Shown in pieces: positions 8,701 to 18,492 of a DNA stretch of 64,000 nucleotides; position 1 is the first letter of the stretch; every line of letters starts with the position of its first letter. The notes beneath the pieces are model-generated. The model was not told the DNA's origin. It worked only from the letters and a program-made list of their open reading frames with translations, and made no database searches. This DNA comes from JANWVO01 sp964458495 (GTDB lineage Bacteria; Acidobacteriota; Terriglobia; Bryobacterales; Bryobacteraceae). The DNA lies in NCBI GenBank assembly GCA_964458495.1, contig CAYWJB010000010.1, forward strand, positions 62,001 through 126,000, given 5' to 3'. A program made the translations under genes and the position numbers.

Positions 8701-9759
8701 ATGCGGCTGTGGCTTCTCCTGGCATGTCTTTCGACTCCTGTTTTCTCCCAGCCTCCGGCGCCGCGCGCCCGGGATCTGGGCATCGCCCCCGGCAGGCTGA
8801 CGCCGGGCCGATGGAACGCGATCACCGACGTCGCGGGCGTGCGCGTGGGCCACAGCACGCTGATGCTCGGCGATACCGTACGCACCGGCGTCACCGCCGT
8901 CCTTCCACACGGCGGGAATCTCTTCCGTGAGAAAGTACCCGGGGCCGTGTTTGTCTTCAACGGCTTTGGCAAGCTCGCCGGCTCCACGCAGGTGGAGGAA
9001 CTGGGCGAGATAGAAACCCCTATCCTGCTTACATCCACGTTGAACGTGCCGCGTGTGGCGGATGCCCTGCTGGACTATGTTTTGTCCCTTCCGGGCAACG
9101 AGGGGGTGCGCAGCGTGAATCCCCTGGTGGCGGAGACCAACGACGGACTGTTGAACGACATCCGGGGGCGCCATGTGGGCCGGGACGAGGTCTTCACCGC
9201 AATCCGCGATGCGCGCAGCGGCCCCGTGGAAGAGGGCGCCGTGGGCGCGGGCACGGGTACGGTGGCGTTCGGATGGAAGGGCGGCATCGGCACGTCGAGC
9301 CGCAAGGCGGGCCCGTGGACGGTGGGCGTTCTCGTGCAGACCAACTACGGCGGCGACCTGCATATTCTGGGCGTCCCCGTGGGGCGGCTGTTGCGCGGCG
9401 GCGAGGATTCGCGGGACGGCAGCGTGATTGTCGTGATCGCCACCGACGCGCCCGTGGACGCGCGCAACCTGAAACGCATGGCCGCCCGCAGCGCGCTGGG
9501 CCTGGGGCGCACCGGCGCGGCCGGCTCCAACGGCAGCGGAGATTACGCCATCGCCTTCACCACCGCCCGCCGACCGGAGAGCCTGCTGCCAAACGACGCC
9601 ATGTCGCCGCTGTTTGAAGCCGTGATCGAGGCCACCGAAGAGGCTGTCTACAATTCGCTGTTCCGCGCGCGCACGATGGAGGGCAACGGCCGCAAGGTGG
9701 AGGCGCTGCCGGTGCAGCGCGTGGTGGAGATCCTGAAGGAGCGCAAGGCTATCCGCTAA
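8701..9759 (+). CDS. P1-family (DmpA-like) aminopeptidase, secreted
   Basis: A 352-residue member of the DmpA/P1 peptidases, N-terminal-nucleophile enzymes that cut themselves into two chains and remove N-terminal or beta-amino residues. A signal peptide (residues 1-18, ending FSQ) points to export. The conserved start of the fold (VRVGHSTL), the asparagine/glycine region (GAVGAGTGTVAFGWKGGIG) and the self-cleavage region GAAGSNGSGDYAIAF near residue 280 are visible. The processing serine is probably in that last motif. The ATG at 8701 is used; the Shine-Dalgarno match is weak. Confidence 0.85.
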   Translation: MRLWLLLACLSTPVFSQPPAPRARDLGIAPGRLTPGRWNAITDVAGVRVGHSTLMLGDTVRTGVTAVLPHGGNLFREKVPGAVFVFNGFGKLAGSTQVEELGEIETPILLTSTLNVPRVADALLDYVLSLPGNEGVRSVNPLVAETNDGLLNDIRGRHVGRDEVFTAIRDARSGPVEEGAVGAGTGTVAFGWKGGIGTSSRKAGPWTVGVLVQTNYGGDLHILGVPVGRLLRGGEDSRDGSVIVVIATDAPVDARNLKRMAARSALGLGRTGAAGSNGSGDYAIAFTTARRPESLLPNDAMSPLFEAVIEATEEAVYNSLFRARTMEGNGRKVEALPVQRVVEILKERKAIR

Positions 9760-9778
9760 GCGGCGGCCGGTTCCTGTT

Positions 9779-10051
9779 CTATTCGAGGTCGCGCACGCTC
9801 CTCGGCGGCGTGCGCCCGCACTGGATGGTGTCAGTCATGCCGGAAGCCAGCAGGGCGCAGGCGTTGTCGGTGGCCGTGCGGACGGCCTCTTCGCGCGTGG
9901 GCCCGGCCGCCGTGCGGCACGCCGACTGGCCGCGGAATTCCATGCAGACCTCCACACGGTAGCGCCCGCCGGAGAGCATCATCCACGTCATGACGCCCGC
10001 CAGCAAAAGGAAGCCGGCGGCGGCGAGCAGCGCGAGCCTGCGGGAGTTCAC
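9779..10051 (-). CDS. Small single-pass membrane protein downstream of accA
   Basis: A 90-residue protein with one hydrophobic helix (about residues 7-25) and a short outside domain holding four cysteines (EVCMEF, SACRTA, DNACAL, IQCGRT), which could form two disulfides. I do not recognise a family. It starts with GTG overlapping the accA stop as GTGA, so it is translated as part of the accA operon. The overlap and sensible composition argue that it is real. Confidence 0.6.
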   Translation of the reverse strand: MNSRRLALLAAAGFLLLAGVMTWMMLSGGRYRVEVCMEFRGQSACRTAAGPTREEAVRTATDNACALLASGMTDTIQCGRTPPRSVRDLE

Positions 10052-10995
10052 GGCGCCGCCTCGGTGAAGAAGTTGCCCATGCGGCGGAACTTCTCCACGC
10101 GTTGCGCGATCAGCTGCTCCGGCGCCATGCCCTGGAACTCGGCGATGGACGCGTTGAGCGCCTGAAGCAGCAGCTCGGCGGCGCGGTCGTAGTCCTCGTG
10201 CGCGCCCTCGCCCGGTTCGGGAATGATGCCGTCAATCAGCTCGAGCCGCAGCAGGTCCGGCGCGGTCAGCTTCAACGCGGAGGCGGCGCGCTCGCCCTTG
10301 CTGGCGTCCCGGTAAATGATGGCGGCGCAGCTCTCCGGGCTGATGACGCTGTAGATGGCGTTTTCGAGCATCAGCACCTTGTTGCCGATGCCGAGCGCGA
10401 GCGCGCCGCCGGAGCCGCCTTCGCCGATCACGGCGACGATCACGGGCGAGGCGAGCCGGGACATCTCGCGCAGGTTCCAGGCGATGGCCTCCGCCTGCCC
10501 GCGTTCCTCGGCGTCAATGCCGGGGTAGGCGCCCGGCGTGTCCAGGAAGGTGATCACCGGGCGGCGGAACTTGGAGGCGAGTTCCATCACGCGCATGGCC
10601 TTGCGGTAGCCCTCGGGCTTGGGCATGCCGAAATTGCGGTAGAGCTTCTGCTTGGTGTCGCGCCCCTTCTGCTGGCCGATGATCATGGCGGGTCCGCCGC
10701 CGAGCAGGGTGCCGAAGCCTGTGACGATGGCCGGATCGTCGCCGAAGCAACGGTCGCCGTGGATCTCGGTGAAGTCCGGCATGATGCGCTGGATGTAGTC
10801 CAGCGAATGGGGCCGCCTGGGATGGCGCGCCAGCTTGACGCGCTGCCAGGCGAGGTTGATGCCCTGCTCGCCGCGCAGCGACCGGAGCTGTTCCTGAAGC
10901 TCCTGCAGGCGCGCGTGATCGCCGGTGGACTTCATCTGCAGCTGGGCGATTTCGCGTTCGAGCTCCGGGATCCGGTCGGGGGATGGGCCGCTCAT
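10048..10995 (-). CDS. accA: Acetyl-CoA carboxylase carboxyltransferase subunit alpha
   Basis: A 315-residue subunit of the carboxyltransferase that, with AccD, moves a carboxyl group from carboxybiotin to acetyl-CoA to make malonyl-CoA. The N-terminal coiled helix (IPELEREIAQL), the DFTEIHGDR motif, the TPGAYPGIDAEERGQAEAIA loop and GEGGSGGALALG are all intact, and the length is normal. The ATG at 10995 is preceded by GAGGT about 9 bases away; an earlier in-frame start at 11040 would add an unlikely N-terminus. It lies 48 bases downstream of dnaE, a neighbour also seen in other bacteria. Confidence 0.97.
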   Translation of the reverse strand: MSGPSPDRIPELEREIAQLQMKSTGDHARLQELQEQLRSLRGEQGINLAWQRVKLARHPRRPHSLDYIQRIMPDFTEIHGDRCFGDDPAIVTGFGTLLGGGPAMIIGQQKGRDTKQKLYRNFGMPKPEGYRKAMRVMELASKFRRPVITFLDTPGAYPGIDAEERGQAEAIAWNLREMSRLASPVIVAVIGEGGSGGALALGIGNKVLMLENAIYSVISPESCAAIIYRDASKGERAASALKLTAPDLLRLELIDGIIPEPGEGAHEDYDRAAELLLQALNASIAEFQGMAPEQLIAQRVEKFRRMGNFFTEAAP

Positions 10996-11043
10996 GGCGT
11001 GAATACCTCTTTTCTCGAGTCTATCGTGCGGCGGAAGCAAGGG

Positions 11044-14000
11044 TCAGCCGAGCGGCTCATAGGCGCCTCTGCCGCAGATGCGCTCGATCTCTTCGCGGAA
11101 CTCGCGGTCCGGCATGACCTTCTCGGCAAGGTCGAGCAAGACGACGAAGTCGCGCGGGCGCTCCAGCCGCAGGCGCACGCCCGCCGCTCCCGGCTTGCGG
11201 CGCACCAGTTCGCGCAGTTCGCCGGCGCGCGGATCGTCGTCGCCATTCAGACGCAGCCGGATCTGCACGAGCGAGGGCAGGTCGACGCGCGCCTTGTCCA
11301 GCGGGATGATCTCCTGCGCATTGATCCGCACCGTGCCGTCCTCTTCCGGCATGGCCTTGCCGCGCACCAGCACGGCGCGGTCCGGTTGGAGCTCGTTCTG
11401 CAGCGCCTCATAGCGGCTGGAGAACAGCAGCACCTCCACGGCGCCGAGACGGTCCTCCAGCTGGAACGAGGCCCAGGGCTTCAGCTCCTTGTTGCGGCGC
11501 CGCTGGACGCCGGCGATGATGCCGCACAGCGCCACCTCGGCGCCGCGCTCGAGTCCTGCGAGGCTGGAGGTGTCCAGCGCCGTGAGCTCGCGGACCTTCC
11601 AGGCGAATTCGTCCAGGGGATGCCCGCTGACGTAAAAGCCGATGGTCTCTTTCTCGCCGCGGAGCTTTTCCTGCTGCGTCCAGTCCTGCACTTTCGGCAG
11701 GGCGCGCGCGGGCGCCGTGCCGACGGCGGTGCCGAAGCCGCCGAAGAGACCCGCCTGGCCGTTGAGGCGGTCTTTTTGCGCGCGCTGACCGGACTCGATG
11801 CACTCCTCGACGATGGCGAACAGCTGCGCGCGCGTGCCCGACAGCGAGTCCATGGCGCCGGCGCGGATCAGGCTTTCGATCACGCGGCGGTTGACAGCCG
11901 TCAGGTCAACGCGCTCGCAGAAATCATCCATCGAGGTGAACGGGCCACCTTCGCGGCGCGCAGCCACGACAGCATCCACGGCGGACTGGCCGACGTTGCG
12001 CACCGCGCCAAGCCCGAAGCGGATCCGCTCGCGCCCCACCGGCGTGAAGTTGCAGTCCGACTGGTTGACGTCCGGCGGCAGCACCTCGATGCCGAGTTCG
12101 CGGCACTCGTTGATGTACTTCACCACCTTGTCGGTGTTGCCCGTTTCCGACGTCAGCAGCGCCGCCATGAACTCCACCGAGTAGTGCGCCTTCAGATAGC
12201 CGGTCACATAGGCCAGGTAGCTGTAGGCGGCCGAATGCGACTTGTTGAAGCCGTATTCGGCGAACCGCGCCAGCGTGTCGAACAGCGCGTTCGCCTTGCG
12301 CTCCGGGATGCCGAGCTGCCGCGCGCCGGCCAGGAAGCGCGTGCGCTGGCTGTCCATCTCTTCTTTCTTCTTTTTGCCCATCGCGCGGCGCAGCAGGTCG
12401 GCTTCGCCGAGTGTGTAGCCCGCCACAGCTTGCGCGATTTGCATGACCTGCTCCTGGTAGATGGGCAGGCCGAAGGTCTCCTTCAGGATGGGCTCCAGCA
12501 GCGGCAGGTCGTAGGTGACGGGCTTGCGGCCGTGCTTGCGGTCGATGTAGTCGTCGATGAACTGCATCGGACCCGGGCGGTACAGGGCGTTCAGCGCGAT
12601 GAGGTCCTCGATGCGCTCCGGGCGCGCGCGCCGCAGCATGTCCTTCATGCCCGGCGACTCGAACTGGAACACGCCGTCGGTGAGCCCCCGCGCAAAGATG
12701 CGCTCGTAGGTTTCGGCGTCGTCGAGCGGCAAATCTTCCACGCGAAGCTCCTCGCCGCGGTTGCGCCGGATCAGCGCGAGCGTGTCGTGGATGATGGTGA
12801 GCGTCGTCAGCCCGAGGAAGTCCATCTTCAACAGGCCGAGCTTGTCCAGCCGGTCCATGTCGAATTGCGTGACCACTTCGTTCTTCGCCGTGCGGTGCAG
12901 CGGGACGATCTCCACCAGAGGCACGGGCGAGATGACGACGCCGGCGGCGTGCACGCCGACGTTGCGGGCCATGCCCTCGATGCGGCGGGCGATGTCGATC
13001 ACCTCGCGCACCCGCGGGTCCTTCTCCGCCATGACGGCGAGGTCGGGCTCCTCCTGCAGCGCGCGCTCGAGCGTCATCTTCGGGTCGGCGGGCACGAGCT
13101 TCGAGATGCGGTCGGTCTCCGCGAAGCTGAGTTCGAGGACGCGTCCGACGTCTTTGATGGCAGCCTTGGCGGCCAGCGAGCCGAAGGTGATGATCTGCGC
13201 CACGCGGTCGCGGCCGTATTTTTCGGTGACGTACTGGATCACCTCGCCGCGGCGGTTGGTGCAGAAGTCGATGTCGATATCGGGCATGCTGACGCGCTCG
13301 GGGTTCAGGAAGCGCTCGAACAGGAGCCCGTATTCGAGGGGATCGATGTCAGTGATGCCGAGGCAGTAGCCCGCCAGCGAGCCGGCGGCGGAGCCACGCC
13401 CCGGACCCACCGGGATGCCGCGCGACCTGGCGTAGCGGATGAAGTCCCAAACGATCAGGAAGTAGCCGGAGAACTTCATCTGCTGGATCAGGCGGATTTC
13501 ACGCTCCAGCCGCTCTTCATATTCGGGAATCGCGTGGCGAAGGCGCCCTTGCGCCGCCAGCCGCTCCAGCCGCGCGCGGCGGCGCTCCCACCCTTGACGC
13601 GTCACGTATTCGAAGTAGGTGTCGGTGGTGTGCTCCGGCGGGACGTCGAAGCGGGGGAAGCTGTCCTTGACCTTCTCCAGGCGCACCTGGCAGCGTTGCG
13701 CGATTTCCCAGGTGCGGTCCAGCGCGTCTTCCACCTCGCGGAAGATGGCCAGCATTTCGTCGCGCGACTTCAAGTAGAACTCCTGCGTCCGGAAGCTGAG
13801 GCGGTCCGTGTCGCTGGCCTTGGCGCCGGAGTTGATGCAGGTGAGAATGTCTTGCGCGCGGTGATCGGCCTTCTCCAGGTAATGCGCGTCGTTGGTGGCC
13901 ACCAGGGGGATGCCGGTGTCGGCGGCGAGGCGGCAGGTGAGGGGCATCACCTTGCGGTCTTCTTCCAACTCGTGGTGCTGGATTTCGAGGAAAAAGTTGC

Positions 14001-14508
14001 CGCGGCCGAAGATGTCCAGGTACTCGTAGGCGAGGCGGCGGGCCTCTTCGTAGCGGTCCGCGGCCAGCGTTTCGCTGATGTCGCCCTTCAGGCAGCCGGA
14101 CAGCGCGATGAGGCCCTTGCTGTGCTGCGCCAGCAGGCTCTTGTCGATGCGGGGCTTGTAATAGAAGCCTTCCAGGCTGGCCGTGGTCGCCAGGCGAACG
14201 AGGTTCCGGTAGCCTTCCTGGGTTTCACAGAGCAGCGTCAGGTGGTTGTAGGCGCGGTTGGTTTCGTCTTTGACCCGGCAGTCGTGGCGCGTGACGTAGA
14301 CTTCACAGCCGATGACGGGGTGCACGCCGTGCGCCTGTGCGGAGAAGAAGAACTCCGCGGCCCCGAAGAGATTGCCGTGATCGGTGATCGCCACCGCCGG
14401 CTGCTCCAGGCGCCGAACCAGCTTCATCAGGCGGGAGATTTCGCAGGCGCCGTCGAGCAGCGAGTAATCGGTGTGACAGTGCAGGTGGACGAACGGCTTC
14501 TGGGGCAC
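11044..14508 (-). CDS. dnaE: DNA polymerase III alpha subunit
   Basis: The 1154-residue replicative polymerase of the DnaE1 type. The N-terminal PHP domain begins at once (FVHLHCHTDYSLLDG). The catalytic aspartates lie in PDIDIDF around residue 410. The finger and tau-binding regions follow (VGVHAAGVVISP, GFNKSHSAAYSYLAYVTGYLK), then helix-hairpin-helix and OB-fold parts toward the end. The length is typical. The start is a GTG at 14508; no ATG lies nearby in frame. It is downstream of tRNA-Arg on the same strand. Confidence 0.97.
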   Translation of the reverse strand: MPQKPFVHLHCHTDYSLLDGACEISRLMKLVRRLEQPAVAITDHGNLFGAAEFFFSAQAHGVHPVIGCEVYVTRHDCRVKDETNRAYNHLTLLCETQEGYRNLVRLATTASLEGFYYKPRIDKSLLAQHSKGLIALSGCLKGDISETLAADRYEEARRLAYEYLDIFGRGNFFLEIQHHELEEDRKVMPLTCRLAADTGIPLVATNDAHYLEKADHRAQDILTCINSGAKASDTDRLSFRTQEFYLKSRDEMLAIFREVEDALDRTWEIAQRCQVRLEKVKDSFPRFDVPPEHTTDTYFEYVTRQGWERRRARLERLAAQGRLRHAIPEYEERLEREIRLIQQMKFSGYFLIVWDFIRYARSRGIPVGPGRGSAAGSLAGYCLGITDIDPLEYGLLFERFLNPERVSMPDIDIDFCTNRRGEVIQYVTEKYGRDRVAQIITFGSLAAKAAIKDVGRVLELSFAETDRISKLVPADPKMTLERALQEEPDLAVMAEKDPRVREVIDIARRIEGMARNVGVHAAGVVISPVPLVEIVPLHRTAKNEVVTQFDMDRLDKLGLLKMDFLGLTTLTIIHDTLALIRRNRGEELRVEDLPLDDAETYERIFARGLTDGVFQFESPGMKDMLRRARPERIEDLIALNALYRPGPMQFIDDYIDRKHGRKPVTYDLPLLEPILKETFGLPIYQEQVMQIAQAVAGYTLGEADLLRRAMGKKKKEEMDSQRTRFLAGARQLGIPERKANALFDTLARFAEYGFNKSHSAAYSYLAYVTGYLKAHYSVEFMAALLTSETGNTDKVVKYINECRELGIEVLPPDVNQSDCNFTPVGRERIRFGLGAVRNVGQSAVDAVVAARREGGPFTSMDDFCERVDLTAVNRRVIESLIRAGAMDSLSGTRAQLFAIVEECIESGQRAQKDRLNGQAGLFGGFGTAVGTAPARALPKVQDWTQQEKLRGEKETIGFYVSGHPLDEFAWKVRELTALDTSSLAGLERGAEVALCGIIAGVQRRRNKELKPWASFQLEDRLGAVEVLLFSSRYEALQNELQPDRAVLVRGKAMPEEDGTVRINAQEIIPLDKARVDLPSLVQIRLRLNGDDDPRAGELRELVRRKPGAAGVRLRLERPRDFVVLLDLAEKVMPDREFREEIERICGRGAYEPLG

Positions 14509-14520
14509 GTGTGGAGCGGG

Positions 14521-14597
14521 TGGTAGGGAAGGGCAGATTCGAACTGCCGACCTTCCGCTTAGGAGGCGGACGCTCTATCCTGCTGAGCTACTTCCCC
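14521..14597 (-). tRNA. tRNA-Arg (CCT)
   Basis: The minus strand folds into a full cloverleaf: acceptor GGGGAAG against CTTCCCT, D arm AGCTCAGCAGGATAGAGC, and anticodon loop CTCCTAA reading AGG. The T arm is GGCAG TTCGAAT CTGCC. The terminal CCA is encoded at 14521-14523. It lies 12 bases upstream of the dnaE start. Confidence 0.96.
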
Positions 14598-14641
14598 ACG
14601 CCTTCTCGTATTGTAACCCCGGCCGCCCGGAAGGGCGTGGA

Positions 14642-15916
14642 TCACTGCCAGCGGCGCAGCCCTTTGCGGCCGATGTCGCGGCGGTACTGCATGCCTTCAA
14701 AGCGGATGGCCTCGCAGGCGCGGTAGGCGGCGCCGATGGCGGCGGCGAGAGTGGGCCCGGAAGCCGTGACGCCGAGCACGCGCCCGCCGGCGGTCACCAG
14801 CCGCCCGCCGTCGTCCCTCGTTCCGGCGTGGAAGACCACTGCGCCGGCCCGTTCGGCCTCTTCGATGCCCGTGATTTCATCCCCGGTGCGCGGCTTGCCC
14901 GGATATCCGGCGGCGGCGAGCACGACACACACGCTCGGATCGGGCCGGAATCTCAGGTGCGAGGGGTCGACCCGGCCGGCGGCGGCGGAGGCGACCAGTG
15001 CTCCGAAGTCGCCTTCCATGCGGTGCAGCAGGGCTTGCGTTTCGGGATCGCCCAGGCGGACATTGTATTCGAGCACCATCGGACCGCGCGCCGTCATCAT
15101 CAGGCCGGCGTAAAGGAATCCGCGGAACGGGGTTCCTTCCTCGCGCATGCGGTCGATTGTGCGCTGCATGATGCCCGTCTCGATGCGGGCGCGCTCCCCG
15201 GCCGTGAGAAGGCGCGAGTCGGAATAGGCGCCCATGCCGCCGGTGTTCGGCCCTTCATCGTTGTCGAAGATCCGCTTGTGGTCCTGCGACGGTTCCAGGG
15301 AGACAATGCGCTCTCCGTCGCTTACACCGATGAAACTGATTTCCTCGCCCTCGAGGCATTCCTCCAAGACCACGCGCGATCCTGCGGCGCCGACGAGCTG
15401 CCCGGCGAACATGGACTCCAGGGTGTGCTCGGCTGCGCGGCGGTCTTCGCAGATCACGACTCCCTTGCCGGCGGCGAGCCCGTCGGCCTTGACTACTACA
15501 GGATAAGTAAATTGATCCAGGGAGGCGCGTGCCTCGTCCAACGAGTCAGCGGCCGCGAAACGAGCCGTGGGGATGCCCGCACGCTGCATGAATTGTTTGG
15601 CGAAGATCTTGCTGCCCTCCAGGCGTGCGGCGGCGCGCGTCGGACCGAAGAACGGAATGCCTTCTTTTGCAAAGAGATCTGCGGCTCCGTCGACCAGCGG
15701 GGCTTCCGGGCCAGACAGAACCAGGGCGGCATGGCAGGCGCGAGCCGCTTCCATAAAATCTACAGGTGTAGTTTTTTGAACGGGAATGCACTTGGCAACA
15801 GTCGCGCAGCCCGGGTTGCCCGGGGCGGCAAAGACTTGCGTGACGGAGGGAGAGCGGCTGAGCCGCCATGCCATGGCGTGTTCCCGCCCGCCGCTACCAA
15901 GGACGAGGACTTTCAC
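14642..15916 (-). CDS. purD: Phosphoribosylamine-glycine ligase
   Basis: A 424-residue ATP-grasp enzyme joining glycine to phosphoribosylamine in the second step of purine synthesis. The N-terminal Rossmann part starts MKVLVLGSGGREHAMAWRL. The ATP-grasp centre shows VVKADGLAAGKGVVIC near residue 145 and the metal-binding VLEYNVRLGDPETQ near 287. Length and motifs are normal. It is divergent from mnmG with 58 bases between the starts. Confidence 0.97.
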   Translation of the reverse strand: MKVLVLGSGGREHAMAWRLSRSPSVTQVFAAPGNPGCATVAKCIPVQKTTPVDFMEAARACHAALVLSGPEAPLVDGAADLFAKEGIPFFGPTRAAARLEGSKIFAKQFMQRAGIPTARFAAADSLDEARASLDQFTYPVVVKADGLAAGKGVVICEDRRAAEHTLESMFAGQLVGAAGSRVVLEECLEGEEISFIGVSDGERIVSLEPSQDHKRIFDNDEGPNTGGMGAYSDSRLLTAGERARIETGIMQRTIDRMREEGTPFRGFLYAGLMMTARGPMVLEYNVRLGDPETQALLHRMEGDFGALVASAAAGRVDPSHLRFRPDPSVCVVLAAAGYPGKPRTGDEITGIEEAERAGAVVFHAGTRDDGGRLVTAGGRVLGVTASGPTLAAAIGAAYRACEAIRFEGMQYRRDIGRKGLRRWQ

Positions 15917-15974
15917 GGTTCGGCCTCCTGACCGGTAGAATCAATAGCATATCGAGGTTCCTTCCCTGCTGACA

Positions 15975-17792
15975 ATGAGGACGGCTGCATTTGACGTGAT
16001 CGTGATCGGCGCCGGGCACGCCGGGTGCGAGGCGGCGCACGCCTGCGCCCGGATGGGGCTGAAGACGGCGATGGTCACGATGAACCTGGATCTCATCGCG
16101 CAGATGTCCTGCAATCCCGCAATTGGGGGGATTGCGAAGGGCCACCTGGTTCGCGAGGTGGATGCGCTGGGAGGGATCATGGGACAGGTGGCGGACGCGG
16201 TGGGAATTCAGTTCCGGCTGCTGAACACGAGCCGGGGACCGGCAGTGTGGAGTCCGCGCGCGCAGATGGACAAGAAGCTGTACCGGGTGCGGATGCGGCA
16301 GGTGCTGGAAGGGGTGGAGAACCTGCGCATCTTGCAGGCGGAAGTGGCGGAGATCGAGTATGAGGCGCTGGAGGGCGGCCGGCGCAAGGTCCGCGGTTTG
16401 CGGTTGGCAGACGGGCGGCGGTACGAAGCCGGGGCGGTGGTGGTCACGACGGGGACGTTCCTGAATGGAATCGCCCACGTGGGGGAGTCGAAATACGCCT
16501 GTGGGCGGAGCGGCGAGCCCCCGGCGAATCTGTTGGGACAGCACCTGCGATCTCTGGGACTGTGCTGGACGCGGCTCAAGACGGGGACGCCGCCACGGCT
16601 GGACGGGCGCACGATCGACTGGAGCCGGTTTGAGCGGCAGGATGGGGACGCGAATCCGACGCCCTTTTCGTTCCTGACGGGGCGGATCGAACGCGAGCAG
16701 GTTCCCTGCTACATCGCTTTCACCACGGACGAGACGCACCGGATCTTGCGGGAGGCGATCCCGCGCTCGCCACTCTACAGTGGACAGATTGAGGGGATCG
16801 GTCCGCGGTATTGCCCCTCGATCGAAGACAAGATCGTGAAGTTCCCGGACAAGATGAGGCACCAGGTCTTCCTGGAACCGGAGGGGCTGGACACCTACGA
16901 AGTGTACGTGAATGGCATGTCCACGTCGATGCCGGTGGATGTGCAGGAGGCAATGATCGCATCCATTCCGGGGCTGGAGGACGCGGAGATGATCCGTCCA
17001 GGGTACGCCATCGAGTACGACGCGATCGATCCGCGCGAGTTGTGGCACACGCTGGAAGTGAAGCGGATTGAGGGACTTTTCCTCGCTGGGCAAATCAACG
17101 GCACCTCGGGTTACGAGGAAGCGGCAGGGCAGGGGCTGCTGGCGGGGATCAATGCGGGCTGCAAGTTGGAGGGGCTGTCTCCGGTCGTCCTGGAGCGGAC
17201 GGATGCCTACATCGGGATCATGGTGGATGATCTGGTGACGAAGGGAGCGGACGAGCCGTACCGGATGTTCACCTCGCGGGCGGAGTACCGGTTGCAGCTG
17301 CGGATCGACAACGCCGACGAGCGGCTGACACCCGTTGGGCGGCGCGTCGGCCTGGCGAGTGACGAGAGATGGGGGCAGCTGGAGAGGAAGCTTGAACAGA
17401 AAGAGCGTCTGCGGCGGCTGCTGGGAGAAAGGCGGCAGGCTTGGCTCAGGAAGCCTGAGTCGCGGATTGGTGCGATTCAGGGCGAATTGGAAAGGGAGAT
17501 GGGAGAGCCTCTGGGAGCTGCGGTGCTGATGACGGTGGAGACTGAGATCAAGTACGACGGCTATCTGAGGCAGCAGGAGCGGATGGTGGAGCGGCTGCGG
17601 GAGGCGGAGAGCCGCAGAATTCCGCAGGAATTTGATTATCGAGGCGTGCCTGGGCTGAGCCGGGAAATCCGGGAGAAGCTGGAGCGTGTCCGTCCAGAGA
17701 CGCTCGGTCAGGCAGGGAGGATTCCTGGGGTGACGCCGGCGGCGGTGGCGGTGCTGGACTGTTATCTCAGCCTGAGGGGGAGACAGGCATGA
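15975..17792 (+). CDS. mnmG: tRNA uridine-5-carboxymethylaminomethyl modification enzyme MnmG (GidA)
   Basis: A 605-residue FAD enzyme. With MnmE it builds the 5-carboxymethylaminomethyl group on the wobble uridine of several tRNAs. The FAD fold opens with VIVIGAGHAGCEAAHACARMG. MSCNPAIGGIAKGHLVREVDALGG and the later DGRTIDW segment are family signatures, and the C-terminal helical part (EFDYRGVPGLSREI) is present. The protein is at the short end of the family. It overlaps rsmG by four bases (ATGA), the classical gidA-gidB-parA-parB order near many replication origins. Confidence 0.97.
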   Translation: MRTAAFDVIVIGAGHAGCEAAHACARMGLKTAMVTMNLDLIAQMSCNPAIGGIAKGHLVREVDALGGIMGQVADAVGIQFRLLNTSRGPAVWSPRAQMDKKLYRVRMRQVLEGVENLRILQAEVAEIEYEALEGGRRKVRGLRLADGRRYEAGAVVVTTGTFLNGIAHVGESKYACGRSGEPPANLLGQHLRSLGLCWTRLKTGTPPRLDGRTIDWSRFERQDGDANPTPFSFLTGRIEREQVPCYIAFTTDETHRILREAIPRSPLYSGQIEGIGPRYCPSIEDKIVKFPDKMRHQVFLEPEGLDTYEVYVNGMSTSMPVDVQEAMIASIPGLEDAEMIRPGYAIEYDAIDPRELWHTLEVKRIEGLFLAGQINGTSGYEEAAGQGLLAGINAGCKLEGLSPVVLERTDAYIGIMVDDLVTKGADEPYRMFTSRAEYRLQLRIDNADERLTPVGRRVGLASDERWGQLERKLEQKERLRRLLGERRQAWLRKPESRIGAIQGELEREMGEPLGAAVLMTVETEIKYDGYLRQQERMVERLREAESRRIPQEFDYRGVPGLSREIREKLERVRPETLGQAGRIPGVTPAAVAVLDCYLSLRGRQA

Positions 17793-18376
17793 GGCGGCGG
17801 GATTTTGAGCGCCGGCTGGCGGCATCGGCAACGTTCATCCAGCTGGCGCCGGAGCAGATTGAGGCGTTATGGCGCCACTACGAGCTGATGGAACGGTGGA
17901 ATGCAAGGATCAACCTGACACGCGTGGTGGAGCTGGGGGAGGCGGTGCGGGTGCATTACGCGGAATCTTTGTTTGTTGCGGGGAGGCTGCCTGCGGAGGC
18001 TCGAACGGTGGTGGACGTCGGAAGCGGCGCTGGTTTTCCCGGGCTGGTGATCGCGGTGGCGAAACCTGCCGTGCGGGTAACCTTGCTGGAGTCGGACCTG
18101 CGGAAGGCGGCCTTCTTGCGGGAGGCGAGCGACTGGGTGCCGAACATCCGGGTGGAGGCGAGGCGGAGCCGGGAGGTGGAGGGGAGGTGGGACGCAGTGG
18201 TTTCGCGAGCGGTGCGGGCCGAAGAGGTGATGGAGTTGGGTGAGCGGGTGGCGAAGTGGGTTCTCTTGGTGGGCACTGCACAACCGGGGGAGAGCCCGGG
18301 GTGGAGTTGGACGGCGGAGGAGTTGCCGGGCCAAAGGGGCAAGTTGTGGATTGGGGAGCGGGGTGGAGGGGTGTAG
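17789..18376 (+). CDS. rsmG: 16S rRNA 7-methylguanosine methyltransferase RsmG (GidB)
   Basis: A 195-residue SAM-dependent methyltransferase for the N7 position of a guanosine in the 530 loop of 16S rRNA. The SAM motif DVGSGAGFPGLVIAVAKP is intact near residue 73, followed by LLESDLRKAAFLRE. The C-terminal third is shorter and glycine/tryptophan-rich compared with well-studied homologues. Translationally coupled to mnmG by an ATGA overlap. The two parS sites lie just downstream. Confidence 0.92.
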   Translation: MRRRDFERRLAASATFIQLAPEQIEALWRHYELMERWNARINLTRVVELGEAVRVHYAESLFVAGRLPAEARTVVDVGSGAGFPGLVIAVAKPAVRVTLLESDLRKAAFLREASDWVPNIRVEARRSREVEGRWDAVVSRAVRAEEVMELGERVAKWVLLVGTAQPGESPGWSWTAEELPGQRGKLWIGERGGGV

Positions 18377-18435
18377 GCGGCTCCCGCCGAAGGGAATGGG
18401 CTGCTCTGAGGGCAAGCCCCTTGTCTGTCGGGTCA

Positions 18436-18451
18436 TGTTCCACGTGGAACG
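18436..18451. promoter_or_regulatory. parS centromere site 1
   Basis: TGTTCCACGTGGAACG matches the bacterial parS consensus (TGTTNCACGTGAAACA type), with one end base breaking the palindrome. It lies upstream of parA and should bind ParB. Confidence 0.85.
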
Positions 18452-18492
18452 TCGGTGTGGAGCTGCCTTGGGGGCTGCCGTGACCGAATCCC

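Noticed and set aside
10102..14526. A 1474-codon open frame on the plus strand
   Set aside because: It lies fully antisense to dnaE and accA, has no ribosome-binding site or recognisable domain, and is rich in the Asp/His/Gln/Arg mix expected of a GC-rich shadow frame.
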